Shown here: one piece after another, positions 19,487-30,043 of the stretch
How positions within the stretch are numbered: position 1 is the first letter of the stretch
Layout of the letters: every line of letters starts with the position of its first letter
NCBI GenBank assembly: GCA_963971405.1
Contig: OZ020491.1
Span: forward strand, 32,911,019-32,975,018
DNA: 64,000 nucleotides
From: Psococerastis gibbosa
Taxonomy: Eukaryota; Arthropoda; Insecta; Psocodea; Psocidae
Direction of reading: 5' to 3'
Position numbers and translations under genes: made by a program
The notes under the pieces: model-generated
Databases searched by the model: none
Seen by the model: only the letters and a program-made list of their open reading frames with translations
What the model was told of the DNA's origin: nothing

Positions 19487-19534
19487 ATACTGGAGTTTGG
19501 ATCGATGGGGAGGAAAATGCATGCAATGATATTG
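19487..19534 (+). CDS. ZNF-C exon 2 (TGVWID cassette)
   Basis: A 48-base exon between TTTCAG and GTACGT encodes TGVWIDGEENACNDI with phase-1 edges, homologous to the B, D and E cassettes. The donor GTACGT is the least canonical of the set. Confidence 0.75.
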
Positions 19535-19569
19535 GTACGTACAGTACTTTGTTACCATAGTTGTGTTCG

Positions 19570-20050
19570 TTTGTTTTCCAAAGCCTGCTTTCAGCATGTC
19601 GCAGCCCTGTCTGCCTGGCGGGGGGAGTGAGTTTGTTTCTTAACTTGAGGCACCCTAAGGGCGAACGCCTTCACCTACGGCAGAAGGGGAGCTGACTGAC
19701 AAGGCAGACCTCCTGAATATAGTGGATCCCGAAACAATTGGTAAAGTGTCAGTAAGTGAAGAACCAGTAGAATCCGGGCTGATGGGCCGTGGTCGAATTG
19801 GAAGTTCACTTTCAATTCGACCACGGCCCATCAGCCCGGATTCTACAGGTTCTTCATTTGACTCCGGCCGTGAAAGCCTTTGCAGTTACAAAGTGTCAGT
19901 AAAGTCACACGATCAATTTGCGGAGGTGACCAAGACTTGACACACACTCAGACTGATAGTCTCAACGCGTTATCATGTTCCACCATGTTTCCCTTCCAAC
20001 GCTGTGCCCACTATAAAGTTTGCTGCAGTTTTCAACAGGCTCTGTTCTAG
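19570..20050 (+). repeat. Repeat family 3, copy 2, interrupted
   Basis: Same family as 18835-19095, but split by the hairpin insertion at 19756-19889. The two copies are less than 500 bases apart in the same orientation, flanking the ZNF-C cassette exon. Confidence 0.65.
19756..19889. mobile_element. Hairpin insertion with 40-bp arms and 13-bp duplication
   Basis: Arms of 40 bases (starting GAACCAGTAGAATCCGGGCT and ending in its inverse) differ at one position and enclose a 12-base loop. The insertion is bracketed by AAAGTGTCAGTAA at 19743-19755 and 19890-19902. Single-arm relatives occur at 2133-2205 and 41037-41100. It could form a strong RNA hairpin if transcribed with the ZNF-C intron. 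Confidence 0.7.
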
Positions 20051-20236
20051 TGGATTCAACGTTGGCAACTTTTTACTATAGTAGATCCCGATATAGCCAC
20101 AATATACATAGTGCTGTTAGAGAAGCTCGCCGGTTTTGCTACATTGACCGATGTCGACTAATAGAGCTGATAGTACTGAATTAATAAACTGAATAGACGG
20201 AATTCAATACGCTGTTCAAAGGGTCTAATCTGACTC

Positions 20237-20760
20237 TTGTCAGGTAATTAATTATAAATAATGATAAGCGAGCAAGAACACAACTTCTCCTTACGGAGCA
20301 GCAGTTATCATGGTCCAAATTGCCGTGATGACGGCTAATCTTCGATAGAAGAGGTGTTTAAAGAAGTAGAAGACCCAGGTGTACGATTTTAAAATCATTA
20401 AAATTACGAGAACGGTCTGTCTTATTTGTTTGGCCAGAGCGGAAGTAGTTTCAGGCTTGCCGTTTCTACACAGTCCTGTTGTGTGCATCCTGGGTTGAGA
20501 GCCCCAAACTTGTCATATCTCCGGCGATCTTTCTACTCAGTGTAACTTTCGACCTCCCTGGTAGTCTTCTTGTATGTTCATTACTCTTTCGACTTGGTGG
20601 TTTTCGTGTCTATGTAGTACGTGTACCAACCAGTTCAGCCTCTTTTCTCTTTTTCTATGCTTTCCAATCCTAAAAATACATAAAGACTCTCGCAGCTGCT
20701 GCAATATGCCCAAGATTGCAGTGAAGGCTACCAAACCCGGTTTCGATGCAGGAAATAAAA
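20237..20760 (-). pseudogene. LINE 3' fragments in ZNF-C intron 2
   Basis: Minus-strand frames read FYRRLAVITAIWTM (related to the + frame at 39.7 kb) and RLNWLVHVLHRHENHQVERV, the W-x-GHV-x-R basic tail typical of RTE-like pol C-termini. Frames are short and interrupted. Two different fragments may be joined here. Confidence 0.5.
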
Positions 20761-20795
20761 GTGGATTTAATCCAAATTAATTTCTGGTTTTTCAG

Positions 20796-21499
20796 ACGAA
20801 AAAATCGATATTCTTGAGAACGAGGAAGAAGCTGAGAATGAACTGTGTGATGAGACATCGCGACGCCGACAGCGGAATAACAAAAATGCTGCGGGTAGTA
20901 AAACAAAGACACGCCACTGCTGTGACATATGTGGAAAGACATTGGCCAGCAAATCATCTCTGAGCGATCATATTAAACTACATGTTGCTGACAGGCGTTT
21001 TAAATGTAACGTCTGCGCCAAAACCTTTATTAAAAATGGCATTCTTGAAAGACATTTGAGAACGCACACTGGAGAGAAGCCTTACCAGTGTGAGACTTGC
21101 CAGAAATGGTTTTCAGACCGGTCAACTCTACACAGACATATACGACTGCACGCCGCTGTCAAAAATTATGATTGTAAAGTTTGCCACAGAAAGTTCTCGC
21201 GGAATGCCCATCTGGAGAGTCATTGGCGAACTCACACAGGGGAAAAGCCTTACCATTGCCAGACCTGTCAGCGATGTTTCATTACGAAAAATAGTCTACA
21301 AAGGCATATCAGAACGCACTCTGGTCAAAAACCTTTTCATTGCCAGATATGCAATAAAAAGTATATTGCGTCGTCTCATCTTAGTGATCACATGCGAAGA
21401 CATCTTGGAATTAAATTGTTTGCGTGTCATCTGTGCGATAGACGGTTCTACGTTAAACAAGAATTACGAAAACATGTGGGTACACATTTGATCATTTGA
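20796..21499 (+). CDS. ZNF-C finger exon, 7 C2H2 zinc fingers
   Basis: The acceptor TTTTTCAG ends at 20795. With exons 1 and 2 the model is 262 residues, all in frame. After DEKIDILENEEEAENELCDE and a basic linker ending NAAGSKTK come seven fingers from CDICGKTL to CHLCDRRFYVKQELRKH. Finger linkers are TGEKPY in two places and VADRRF, AAVKNY, SGQKPF and LGIKLF elsewhere. It is a predicted nuclear DNA-binding factor. The acidic segment before the fingers is conserved with B and D (N/D..LCDE), suggesting a functional linker. It is the smallest complete member of the cluster. Confidence 0.85.
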
Positions 21500-21529
21500 A
21501 TAATAATAATTAATAATGATCTAATGAGC

Positions 21530-23640
21530 GAATTACGCCGAATTTAGTGAACTAATTCAAGCGTCATTCGACGTAGCATTCCCAAAGATGAAAGTAAGAC
21601 AGTAGCAACAGAGAAAATCATTTAAAATTACGCCTGAGGCAATGCAATTAAGATAAGAAATGACAGCTCTAACAGATTTTTACAATTCCCAGAAGTCTGA
21701 CCGGGTAAGAGTGAAGCTTGTCCAGAAGCACAAGCAATACCAAATGTATCTACAGGCGGCGAGAATGGCTGAAAACAAAAAAATTATTGAGTCAGCTCCA
21801 CACAAAATGAAGGTCACGTGGAAGGTAGTCAACGAAGGTAGTCAACCAAGAGCGCAAGCAAAAGACTCAAGAAACTAGAAAAAAAACCCTCAAGTTAGGG
21901 GATGCTTTAATCACTAACCCAAAGCAGGTAGCAGATGCTTTCATCAACTTTTTCATAAGCAAGCCGATAAAAATCAGCCCAAAAGCGCAAGATATAATTG
22001 GGAAGGGAAACAACACACGGCCACTGGGTATCACGAGGAAAATCTCCAGTTCATTTTTTATCAGATCTACAGACAGCGTAGAGGTACAAAGGACCATAGC
22101 CGAAATAAAAAATACCCATTCATGTGGACCCGACGGGATTTCATCAAACTTACTAAAGAACAATGCAGAGGGGCTAGCACAATCAATAGCATTCCTAATT
22201 AATATGTCATTCATGGAAGGAAAATTCCTCACAGCACTGAAAACGGGAAACATTAAGCCAATATACAAAAACAAGGGCGAAAAAACAGACATAAACCAGT
22301 ATAGGCCAATAGCGCTTAACTTTTTTCAAAGGTCTTTGAAAAGGTTTTTGTCAAAGGATTATTAGCTTTCCTTGAAAAATATCGCATAATAAGTCCTAAT
22401 CAGCTGGGGTTCCAAAAGGATGAATCGACGACTGACGCTGCCATCAAAGCACTCGAGCACATATTGAGCAACAAAGTCAATAAGCTCATCACAATAGGCA
22501 CTTATTTCGATCTCACAGCCGCATTCGACTGCGTACAGCATAAACTACTACTGGAAAAGCTAGTGTGCTACGGTATACGAGGACAAGCATTAAACTGGAT
22601 CGCAAGCTTCCTATCTGACCGAAAACAATACGTAGGAATCCAAGAGCAAAATCCAGAAATAGAAGATCAGGCAGAGGATTACCAATCAGAAGTAGCTACA
22701 AACAACATAGGCATAGGGCAAGGCTCCGTTATGGGACCACTTGGCTATCTACTCTATCTCAACTCACTACTAGATAGTAATGGAAACGAAAGGCTGATGT
22801 TCGCCGACGATACTACGTTGATCATAATTGGTCCTTCAATAGAAGAAACTGCGATAAAGTGCACTAAAAAGCTGGATGACATAAGACTCGAATTTGCCAC
22901 ACATGGGCTCTCGCTAAACGAAACAAATACGCAACTAACAGTGTTCTCTAACACCCAACCTGCTGTCCTATGGGTCCACATCGTGGCCTGGGACCGTGTC
23001 CAACCATACTACTACTACTAACACCCAACCTGACAACGACAGCGACAGTGACAGATTCTTAGGAATGCAAGTTGACAAGGACTTAAACCGGAACAAACAC
23101 GTGGCTGAGCTATTAAAGAAACTAAATAGTGGCCTCTTTGTAGTCAGGCGCCTTAGCTGTGTGTGTCCTCCGGAGGTTACTCTCCAGGCCTACCACTCAC
23201 TTGTAATGAGCCAAATAAACTACGGCATATTGGCCTGGGGAGGGACCTCCGTAGGGAATATGGACGCTGTACTCAGGCTCCAAAAGAAGTGAGTGCGCTA
23301 TATGCTAAAGCTGGGACCTCGTGACAGTTGTCGCTCTCACTTCAAATCATTAAAAATCATGACAGCCCCAAGTCTGTACATATTTAGATGCATTTAACAT
23401 ATCTTAAAGCCTGAGGTGTGGGGGGCATTTAAAAAAAACGGGGACACCGACAGCCACAACACGAAGCAACGGGGAGACCTTGTAAGGCCAGCGCCACGCA
23501 CAGCCAAGTGTGAACTACAAGGTTTCGCCTACCTTAGAAAGCTCCCGATTGAACTGAGAGCGGCGAGAAATGCTTCTAAGTTCCCTAAATTGCTGAGAAA
23601 CCATCTCTTATAGAGAAAGCTTTCTACAGTGTCACTGAGG
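21530..23640 (+). pseudogene. Non-LTR retrotransposon (LINE) with RT, broken
   Basis: Successive frames cover the region before RT, then RT proper with FDLTAAFDCVQHKLLLEKL, GQGSVMGPLGYLLYLNSL and catalytic FADDT. A post-RT segment follows (LNRNKHVAELLKKLNSGLF, PPEVTLQAYHSLVMS, INYGILAWGG), ending RKLPIELRAARNASKF. The layout fits Jockey/CR1-type LINEs. There are several frameshifts and stops, and a small insertion at 22963-23018. The same family is at 41460-41955. The N-terminal endonuclease is missing. It lies directly downstream of ZNF-C. Confidence 0.8.
22963..23018 (+). mobile_element. 56-bp insertion with 14-bp target duplication
   Basis: The LINE is interrupted by 56 bases ending in (ACT)n. 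TAACACCCAACCTG is present on both sides (22949-22962, 23019-23032) but only once, diverged, in the related copy near 41577. It looks like the extreme 3' tail of another LINE. Confidence 0.75.
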
Positions 23641-23718
23641 CACTAGCACAATGACAACTACCTGATTTTGACGATTTCACTTTATACTATCTTGTCAATT
23701 ACTTGTTGATTACTTTTA

Positions 23719-25311
23719 TTGTATAATTTAACAGTCGATGACGTTACTCATGTTGTGGGTCGACCACAAAGGCAGCAACGTCGACCTGGCTATCTGACCG
23801 ACTACGTGTGCTTGGCTGATGCGGGGCCAACCTATAGCGAAGCCGTTAAGAGTCCTCAATGGTGGCATTGGCAAAGTGCAATGAACGAGGAGATGGAGTC
23901 TCTCAAGGAAAATAATGTGTTTGAAATGGTTGATGTGCCTTCTAACAAGAAGGTGATAAGAGTCAAGTGGGTCTTAACCAAGAAACACAATCCAGAACGT
24001 TTCAAAGCAAGGCTAGTGTGTCGAGGATTTGCGCAAGAATATGGTGTGGACTACAACGAAACATTCAGTCCAGTGGCTCGTTTTGACACTGTCAGGTGTT
24101 TGCTGAATGTTGCAGTTCAAGAAAGTTTGCATCTTAAGCAATTCGATGTTAAGACGGCATTTCTTTATTCTGACTTGAGTGAAGAAATCTATGTACAACA
24201 ACCGGAAGGTTACGATGACCGAAGCGGCCGTGTGTGGAAATTAAAGCGAAGCTTATACGGACTTAAGCTAAGTCCACGTTGTTGGTTCAGACACCTGCGT
24301 AGGTGTATGCTTAGTGAAGATTTTAAGCAAAGTGAAGCTGATCCATGCTTCTACATTCGTGATTATAACGGTAGCAAGTTGCTAGTAGTTATTTATGTGG
24401 ATGATGGACTAATTGCCGGTTCTAATCAACAAGATGTTGAAGATTTTATCTCTAAGTTACAAAACAATTTCAAATTGACAGTGACAGAACCAGATAGATA
24501 TCTTGAGTAGAGATACATCAAAACAAAGAAACTGGTGAAATTTATATTAACCAGAAAGGTTACATTCAAAGTGCCTTGGAGCGATATCAGATGGTCGACT
24601 CACATCCCGTTGGTACACCCATGTTGACTCAACCAGAGGTCAGCGACGAGGTTCCATTACGAGAGGCGGTTCCATATCGAGAAGCTGTTGGGAGTTTGTT
24701 ATATCTGTGTCATACGAGGCCCGACATTAGGTGTGCGGTGAGTCTAGTAGCTAAGAAAATGAACAAGCCAACTGAACAAGATTGGAAGAATGTTAAACGG
24801 ATTCTAAATTATCTAAAGGGTACCATTGACTGGCGAATTGTATACAAGAAAGCTGAGTTGAATCTCAAGTGCTACAGTGATGCTGATTATGCTAGGGATG
24901 AAGTCACGAGGAGGTCACGAACTGGCTATCTCTGTCTATTGGCTGGTGGACTAGTCTGTTGGGCTTCACAGCAGCAGCAATGTGTTACTTTATCGACAAC
25001 AGAAGCGGAGGTTATGGCAGCGAGTCAGGCGGCTACACATATAGTTTGGCTCAAGCGGTTGTTAAGGGAAATGACTGGATCTGCCTACGATCCTTTATGT
25101 GGACAATGCAGGTGCTTTGCAGTTGGCAAAGAAGGCTGGAGAGTTTCACAAGCGGTCGAAGCACATCCATACGCGGCACCTATATGTCAGAGAGGGTTAT
25201 CTAGAGAAGCAATATGATATTGGGCATGTAGCAGGTGAAGACCAGCTGGCAGGATTGACTCGTGGTCGGCTAAAGACGCTTCTACAGAAGGCTAGTGTCA
25301 GGGCAAATTGA
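23719..25311 (+). pseudogene. Second copia-type element, truncated and frameshifted
   Basis: It encodes a copia RT (FKARLVCRGFAQEYGVDYNE, FDVKTAFLYSDL, SLYGLKLSPRCW, YVDDG) and RNase H (CYSDADYA, LSTTEAE, VDNAGA-like end). A stop and frame change occur at 24508 and another near 25090. There is no gag, protease or integrase upstream and no LTR was recognised. Its closest relatives would be a different copia lineage from the element at 6339, judged by the divergent sequence and normal YVDD. Confidence 0.85.
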
Positions 25312-26005
25312 AATAAACTAGCCTCCTCTATTATTTGTGGTTGCTATGGCAACTATAGCTTGTTAATTTTTTCTTCTCTAACGGTTGAGCTATTAAATCT
25401 TTGTTAAATGATTTTTACTTATTTTTTAATTAATATACTGCATATCTAAATGTAGAGAACCATTTCTCTTTATGACATAGATATTATGATCGATCTCAGT
25501 AGCATTATAGTTTATTAAAAAAATAGACTGGTTGTTCTGTGTCCTGGTATTCTTTTTGCCAGTGTGACACCGTAGTTACCGGCGCACATTCCTACTGTTA
25601 ATATTGTATGTTATATTATATAATAATTACGGAACAATTAACTGCGCTTCGTACCTATTTCATTTTGCAGAAAGAGGTAGGGCAATTACAGAAAGGAAGA
25701 TGTGGAAATTTTTTATGAAACAGCAGTTCTAGAGCACAACTGAAGCCTGGCATCATTTTATATATTAGCCTAAATCTATCAATAAATTTAAAAGAACAAA
25801 GCATTTTATGACGACGTTTTAGCATTGGCTGCATTGCATTGGTTTTATTGTAGGGGCTAATTGGCTAGTTTTCTATTTTAATTTATCAAAATAATGATGA
25901 AGTCAGATCAGCGTATCATTAGGCTGATTATTTTTTTTACACAATTATCATTACGTTTTCTTTTACGTTAGGTGTCTTTAATGTTTCCCATTGTTGATTG
26001 TAATA
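25312..26005. other. Region without recognised gene
   Basis: AT-rich, with no supported coding segment. Part may be 3' non-coding sequence of the broken copia element. Confidence 0.4.
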
Positions 26006-26083
26006 CTCAATACTCGGGGATTCCACCGACCGGCTAGGGCTGAATACAAAAACGGTGACGTGGTAGCAGACATTCAAGAGTTA
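26006..26083. repeat. Outer foldback arm next to the Harbinger element
   Basis: TTCCACCGACCGGCTAGGGC, then ACGGTGACGTGGTAGCAGACATT, matches the outer arm of the 17065-17445 MITE in the same position relative to the inner TIR. No inverse partner is present at the right end of the 26 kb element. Confidence 0.65.
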
Positions 26084-26097
26084 GGTGATGTTTCCAC

Positions 26098-26525
26098 CAT
26101 AGACATAGTAAAACTATAGACTCATCGTAAACATTCGGGTTGAAGCCGCTTGACTTCGGCTATTTCCGTAGTATAGGACCATATTGAGCCTTTTGCCATT
26201 TGATACCATGTTAACATTTTATTTTTTATTTGATTATTTAAAGTTTATTTAGAACGGAAAATCATGCCAGCTAACCAGCAATATTTTTATGCAGAACTTG
26301 GAGTACTTTTAATTTACATTTTAAACAATATATATAATAAATGTAAATAATAAATATAATTATATATGAAACAACAAAGAAAACTATAAAGAAAACATAT
26401 AATTAAACTATTAAATTTGAATTTCCCGCCAAAATGCACTTATGAGGGGGCGTGGTCGTGGCTTCAGTCCTCCAGCACAGCCGAAATACGACATGGTGGC
26501 TCCATAGTTTTATTAGCTCCATGGC
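26098..26525. mobile_element. Element nested in the left TIR of the Harbinger transposon
   Basis: The TIR is interrupted after TTCCAC (26092-26097) and resumes at TTCCAC (26526-26531). The intervening 428 bp has inverted ends around ATAGTAAAACTATAG and CTCCATAGTTTTATTAG. The uninterrupted sequence is preserved at 17138. Confidence 0.65.
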
Positions 26526-26646
26526 TTCCACTGACCTCGCATTGCAGAATGCAAATGACATTTGCTTCTTTTTGCCATAGTTAAAATTGATCATAGCATA
26601 GAGTAAAATCACGCGTTGCAAACAATAACAAACTATACAATTAACA

Positions 26647-26868
26647 ATGGTGTCATGGGATATGTTAAGTACAAACATTTTAATAGATTTTTATAAAAAT
26701 AACGCATTTTTGTGCAAAGATAGTCTTGCAGGCAATAGAGGAATGAAGGTTAAAAAGCTCAAAGAATTGGAAGAATTACTGTCTTCGATGGGATTCAGTT
26801 TTGACGAGAAGGCTATTAGGAAGAAATGGACTGGGCTCAAGTCACATTTTCACGCCGAAAAAGCTAAG
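26647..26868 (+). CDS. MADF-like gene exon 1 (first MADF/SANT domain)
   Basis: The four exons 26647-26868, 27395-27715, 28157-28309 and 29780-30043 join at phase 0 to give a 319-residue open protein. Exon 1 begins in a good Kozak context (AACAATGG). It encodes one MADF/Myb-SANT-like domain: VSWDMLSTNILIDFYKNN, then the ELEELLSSMGFSF helix and RKKWTGLKSHFHAEKAK, which is the W-x2-L-x3-F signature. MADF-type proteins bind DNA, and Harbinger companion proteins help bring transposase to the nucleus and the element ends. The donor GTATGT follows Lys74. A copy of the first codons survives in the MITE at 17.25 kb, showing that the gene belongs to the transposon family. No stop or frameshift is present anywhere in the model. 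Confidence 0.7.
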
Positions 26869-27394
26869 GTATGTAACTTATATGTAATTTATGTATGCTT
26901 GGCATTGTTGGAACCGCTTTGCAGAAGTATTCTTAAAATTTTAAATCGAACCAAAATTCCGTGAATCCCTTACTCCTTGTCACTTTGCCGACTGTACCAT
27001 TTACTTATTATAAATAGTTCTATTATCATTTCATTTTGTAATATTGGATTTCATTAGGTGTAATATTTAAAGGTTTGCTTTAGCTATCCCGCTGTACCAA
27101 GTAGGATGAATAGTGCATGTAAAGGTACATGTCCCATTTAGCTATACAAGTTAGGTATATATATTAATCTAAATGCCTTGGACAGTCAATCAATCAATCT
27201 TTGTCCATGACCCATATGACCTCCATAGAAATTCTGACAAGCATTAACTCCCTAAATCTGCCAATGCAAAAATTTGACATGAAATTCCTGTATATAAACT
27301 TAATCTCAAGTACAATTTCCAATAGTGACTAGGTTACTAGGCACATATACAAGATTGTAACTTATTACTAGTGTGCATACATTTCCATGTGCAG

Positions 27395-27715
27395 GTGAAA
27401 GCAGCGAGCCAAGAAGGTAATGGCTATACGCCAAGCGTGTGGTGGTGGCCACTCATGCAATTCCTGGATGATAAGGTGGAATCAGGCTTTGTTTGGGATG
27501 TTACAAGCACAAGTATATTAATCGCATATTTCGAAGAAAACGAATGCTTATACAACGAGAATATGAACGAATACAAAAATAAGTTCCTGAGAGCTGCGAA
27601 AATAGATGATTTGATAAGCTTGTTGGCATCTGTTGGGTTCCCAAATATCACTAGTCGGGACATACGGAGAAAGTGGAGCGCCCTTAAATCAAGCTTTAAC
27701 AGTGAGAAGGCAAAG
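27395..27715 (+). CDS. MADF-like gene exon 2 (second MADF domain)
   Basis: The acceptor GTGCAG ends at 27394 and the donor GTATTC begins at 27716. It encodes a linker with GYTPSVWWWPLMQFL, then a second MADF-like domain (STSILIAYFEENECLY ... RDIRRKWSALKSSFNSEKAK) parallel to exon 1. The repeated ending SEKAK / AEKAK at the splice site suggests exon duplication. Confidence 0.7.
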
Positions 27716-28156
27716 GTATTCTTTTCTATTACTATGCATTTTTCTCTCAATGAGAGTCTTACAAGAGTGGGGTTTACCCCGTCTGCATACTGGCCCGAAC
27801 CCCCTTCCAATTCTAACCTCTTTTGCTATTAAAATGATACTAAATTTAGGATTTTATTTCATTGCTTACCCCCCTTCAGACTTCTGGATGTTTCTCACAG
27901 CTGAGCAGTGTAGTCGAGGTGTTCATCCCAGACTTTTTCCGGCTCAACTCAACTGTCATGGGTGACCTATTTGCCCTGTTCTACTTTGCTCTGGTTCTCC
28001 CATGCTATGCCCTATTAATTTCCTTAATCAATTACCTGTTATTTCCTCTTTAACTGGTAACGTAGATGAGCTGAATCTTTCTTAACATTCTTATATAAGG
28101 CTCATATATAATTTATAATAATCGACTTTATTAATTACACTAAAATTGTTTCCCAG

Positions 28157-28309
28157 ATGTTAGCCACTAAGACTGGCACCGACACTGGCGACGCATATAC
28201 CCCAACTGTGTGGTGGTGGGACAAAATGCAGTTTTTAGTGGGGAAAAAAGAAGCTGACGATTCTACTGATAATATTGAGTTTCTGGAGGAGCCTACAACT
28301 ATAACACCG
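28157..28309 (+). CDS. MADF-like gene exon 3
   Basis: The acceptor TTTCCCAG ends at 28156 and the donor GTAAGA begins at 28310. It starts MLATKTGTDTG and repeats the linker motif AYTPTVWWWDKMQFLVGK, followed by an acidic stretch (EADDSTDNIEFLEEP). Exon 3 is thus the second copy of the linker seen at the start of exon 2. Confidence 0.65.
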
Positions 28310-29204
28310 GTAAGATTCCTTCAACAACTGAGTGCGTTCTGTAAAATATTCAAATCAAATCAAATATATATTTATTCCAATTTTTTCCAACAAGAGAAGT
28401 ATACATAAAGTGACAAAATTAATATTAACTTTAAATACGCTAAAATACTTAAGTTATATTACATTCAATACTTTACAAGGAATTATAACCAGCCCAACTG
28501 TGTTTCCGCGTGCTAGGGCCGGTACAGCATTTCAGTTTAACTCGATTTGTTACGACAGTGTGCAGGTATGTGTTACGTATGTAAAAGTGTATTTGCTGGA
28601 AAAGAGTTAATAGAAAAATAAGTTTTGTTCTTTAAGTTGAGTAAAAAATGTTGATGAAAATATATTTTTATTGTTCTACATGGAATAGTAAGTTTTCTAA
28701 ATCTGTTTTTTTTTCTCATGAAAATATTCCAATATTACTGAACCAAATTTCAGAAAATGGGTGAGGGCATTGATCCAGTGGTGTTGTCTTTACTCCGTCA
28801 TTGAGGGTGACAATTTATCGCAAGCTGTACTTGGTGTTTTGTCTATGACTGTGCCAAACCCATGTCTTTTTATTTAAAAATTACTTTGAATAATGCTAAA
28901 ATACATTGACTATTGATATATTATCCAGCAAATTTCGTAGATCATTTGTTACATTGCAAAGTAAAAAAAAATTTTATGAACGAGACTTAAGTAATTTTTT
29001 CATTTTGCCATGGAACTGCACCGATGGCGTTGTAGTAAGTCTTGAATTTGTCACGTATTTCCTTACCCTGGCGGGCAAAACCATGGTGAACCTTTGTGCC
29101 TAAAGGAGCCATATCTTCATGTCGTTCACTGTATTGACATTCAATATAGGACACCATTTAGTTTGAATGTATTATGTTTCATTCTCGTATAGGAAGCCTT
29201 ACGC
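28310..29204 (+). other. Non-coding part of intron 3 of the MADF-like gene
   Basis: AT-rich, with no supported exon on either strand. Short open frames here lack recognisable domains. Confidence 0.4.
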
Positions 29205-29783
29205 TTAATTGTGTAGAACACAACATGCTAGGGTCAGGTCTGTGACTGTTTCCGGTGGTAGAGCTATGGTTGTCGAAAACAGATGAAGTCTGGTGGCTAG
29301 AATGCCAAAACTCGATTCTACCATTCGACGCTCGTGTGAGTCGGTAGTTAAATTTTTTTTCATCCGTCTGTATTCCTTGCATTGCGTAAGGTTTCATTTT
29401 GCATGACTGAGTGGAAAGGTATCATCTGCTAATGCAACAAACGGTGTTGATGCCTGCGTCCCCGGTAGCTTTCCCTCGCATGGAATATTTAAAAGTGATT
29501 TGTTCAGCAAGCATTCTCTTATTTTGCTTTTAGCAAAAACTCCAGTGTCGCCGACTCGGCCATTCGTCCCAACGTCAATCATTATAAACTTGTAATTTGG
29601 ATCTGTCAATGCCATGAAAATTATAGAATTGCACCCTTTGTAATTCGAAAAGTGTGACCCTGATTGAGATGTACCCTTAATACGTATAAGTTTCCTGTCC
29701 AAGCATTCAATAGTGTTCACCGACTGCCATTGATTACGACACTCTTCAGCTATACGTAACCACTCTTCCTTTGTTTTAGGCAC
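29205..29783 (-). pseudogene. Harbinger transposase, catalytic exon, frameshifted
   Basis: On the minus strand, after acceptor TTTTTTGCAG, the exon reads VPKTKEEWLRIAEECRNQW. The DDE_4 fold follows: NTIECLDRKLIRIKG (first Asp in the usual C-I/L-D-G-K site, with Gly changed to Arg), SNYKGCNSI, DVGTNGRVGDTGVF (second Asp) and TPFVALADDTFPL. A frame change follows at about 29395, and another after FNYRLTRA. The third-acid region MVESSFGIL continues in the new frame and ends LACCVLHNY. At least two frameshifts make it non-functional. Its acceptor overlaps the acceptor of MADF-like exon 4 on the other strand. Confidence 0.8.
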
Positions 29784-30043
29784 CTGCAAAAAAGAAACAG
29801 AAAGTGCCAAAAGAAATTATTGCTACTGAAGAAGCACTGATAAACTGCGCTGGATTAATGAGGTCAATCATAGAACATAGTAAAGTTAGAACGGAGCCAG
29901 ACGAGATTGCCACATTCGGAGCCTTCATTGACAGCGAATTGAGGGCGTGTAAGAACAGGAGCATAGACAATTACAAAATTGCAAAGCAGTCAATAATGCA
30001 AATACTCTTGAACATACAAAATTCACTCTCTGATTCTAGCTAG
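29780..30043 (+). CDS. MADF-like gene exon 4 (NLS and C-terminal helix)
   Basis: The acceptor TTGTTTTAG ends at 29779 and the first codons join exon 3 in phase 0. It encodes APAKKKQKVPKEI, a basic nuclear-localisation-like patch. An amphipathic segment follows (EEALINCAGLMRSIIEHSK ... FGAFIDSELRACK ... IMQILLNIQNSLSDSS) ending in TAG. The last part resembles the C-terminal BESS-like or oligomerisation helices found in MADF proteins, but this is only a similarity of layout. It lies wholly inside the minus-strand transposase intron apart from 4 bases. Confidence 0.65.
   Translation, partial: APAKKKQKVPKEIIATEEALINCAGLMRSIIEHSKVRTEPDEIATFGAFIDSELRACKNRSIDNYKIAKQSIMQILLNIQNSLSDSS

Noticed and set aside
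26647..26964. MADF-like exon as a host ADF1-type gene unrelated to transposons
   Set aside because: Its start is retained in the MITE at 17.25 kb and the gene lies within matching TIRs with a TTA duplication, so it belongs to the element.
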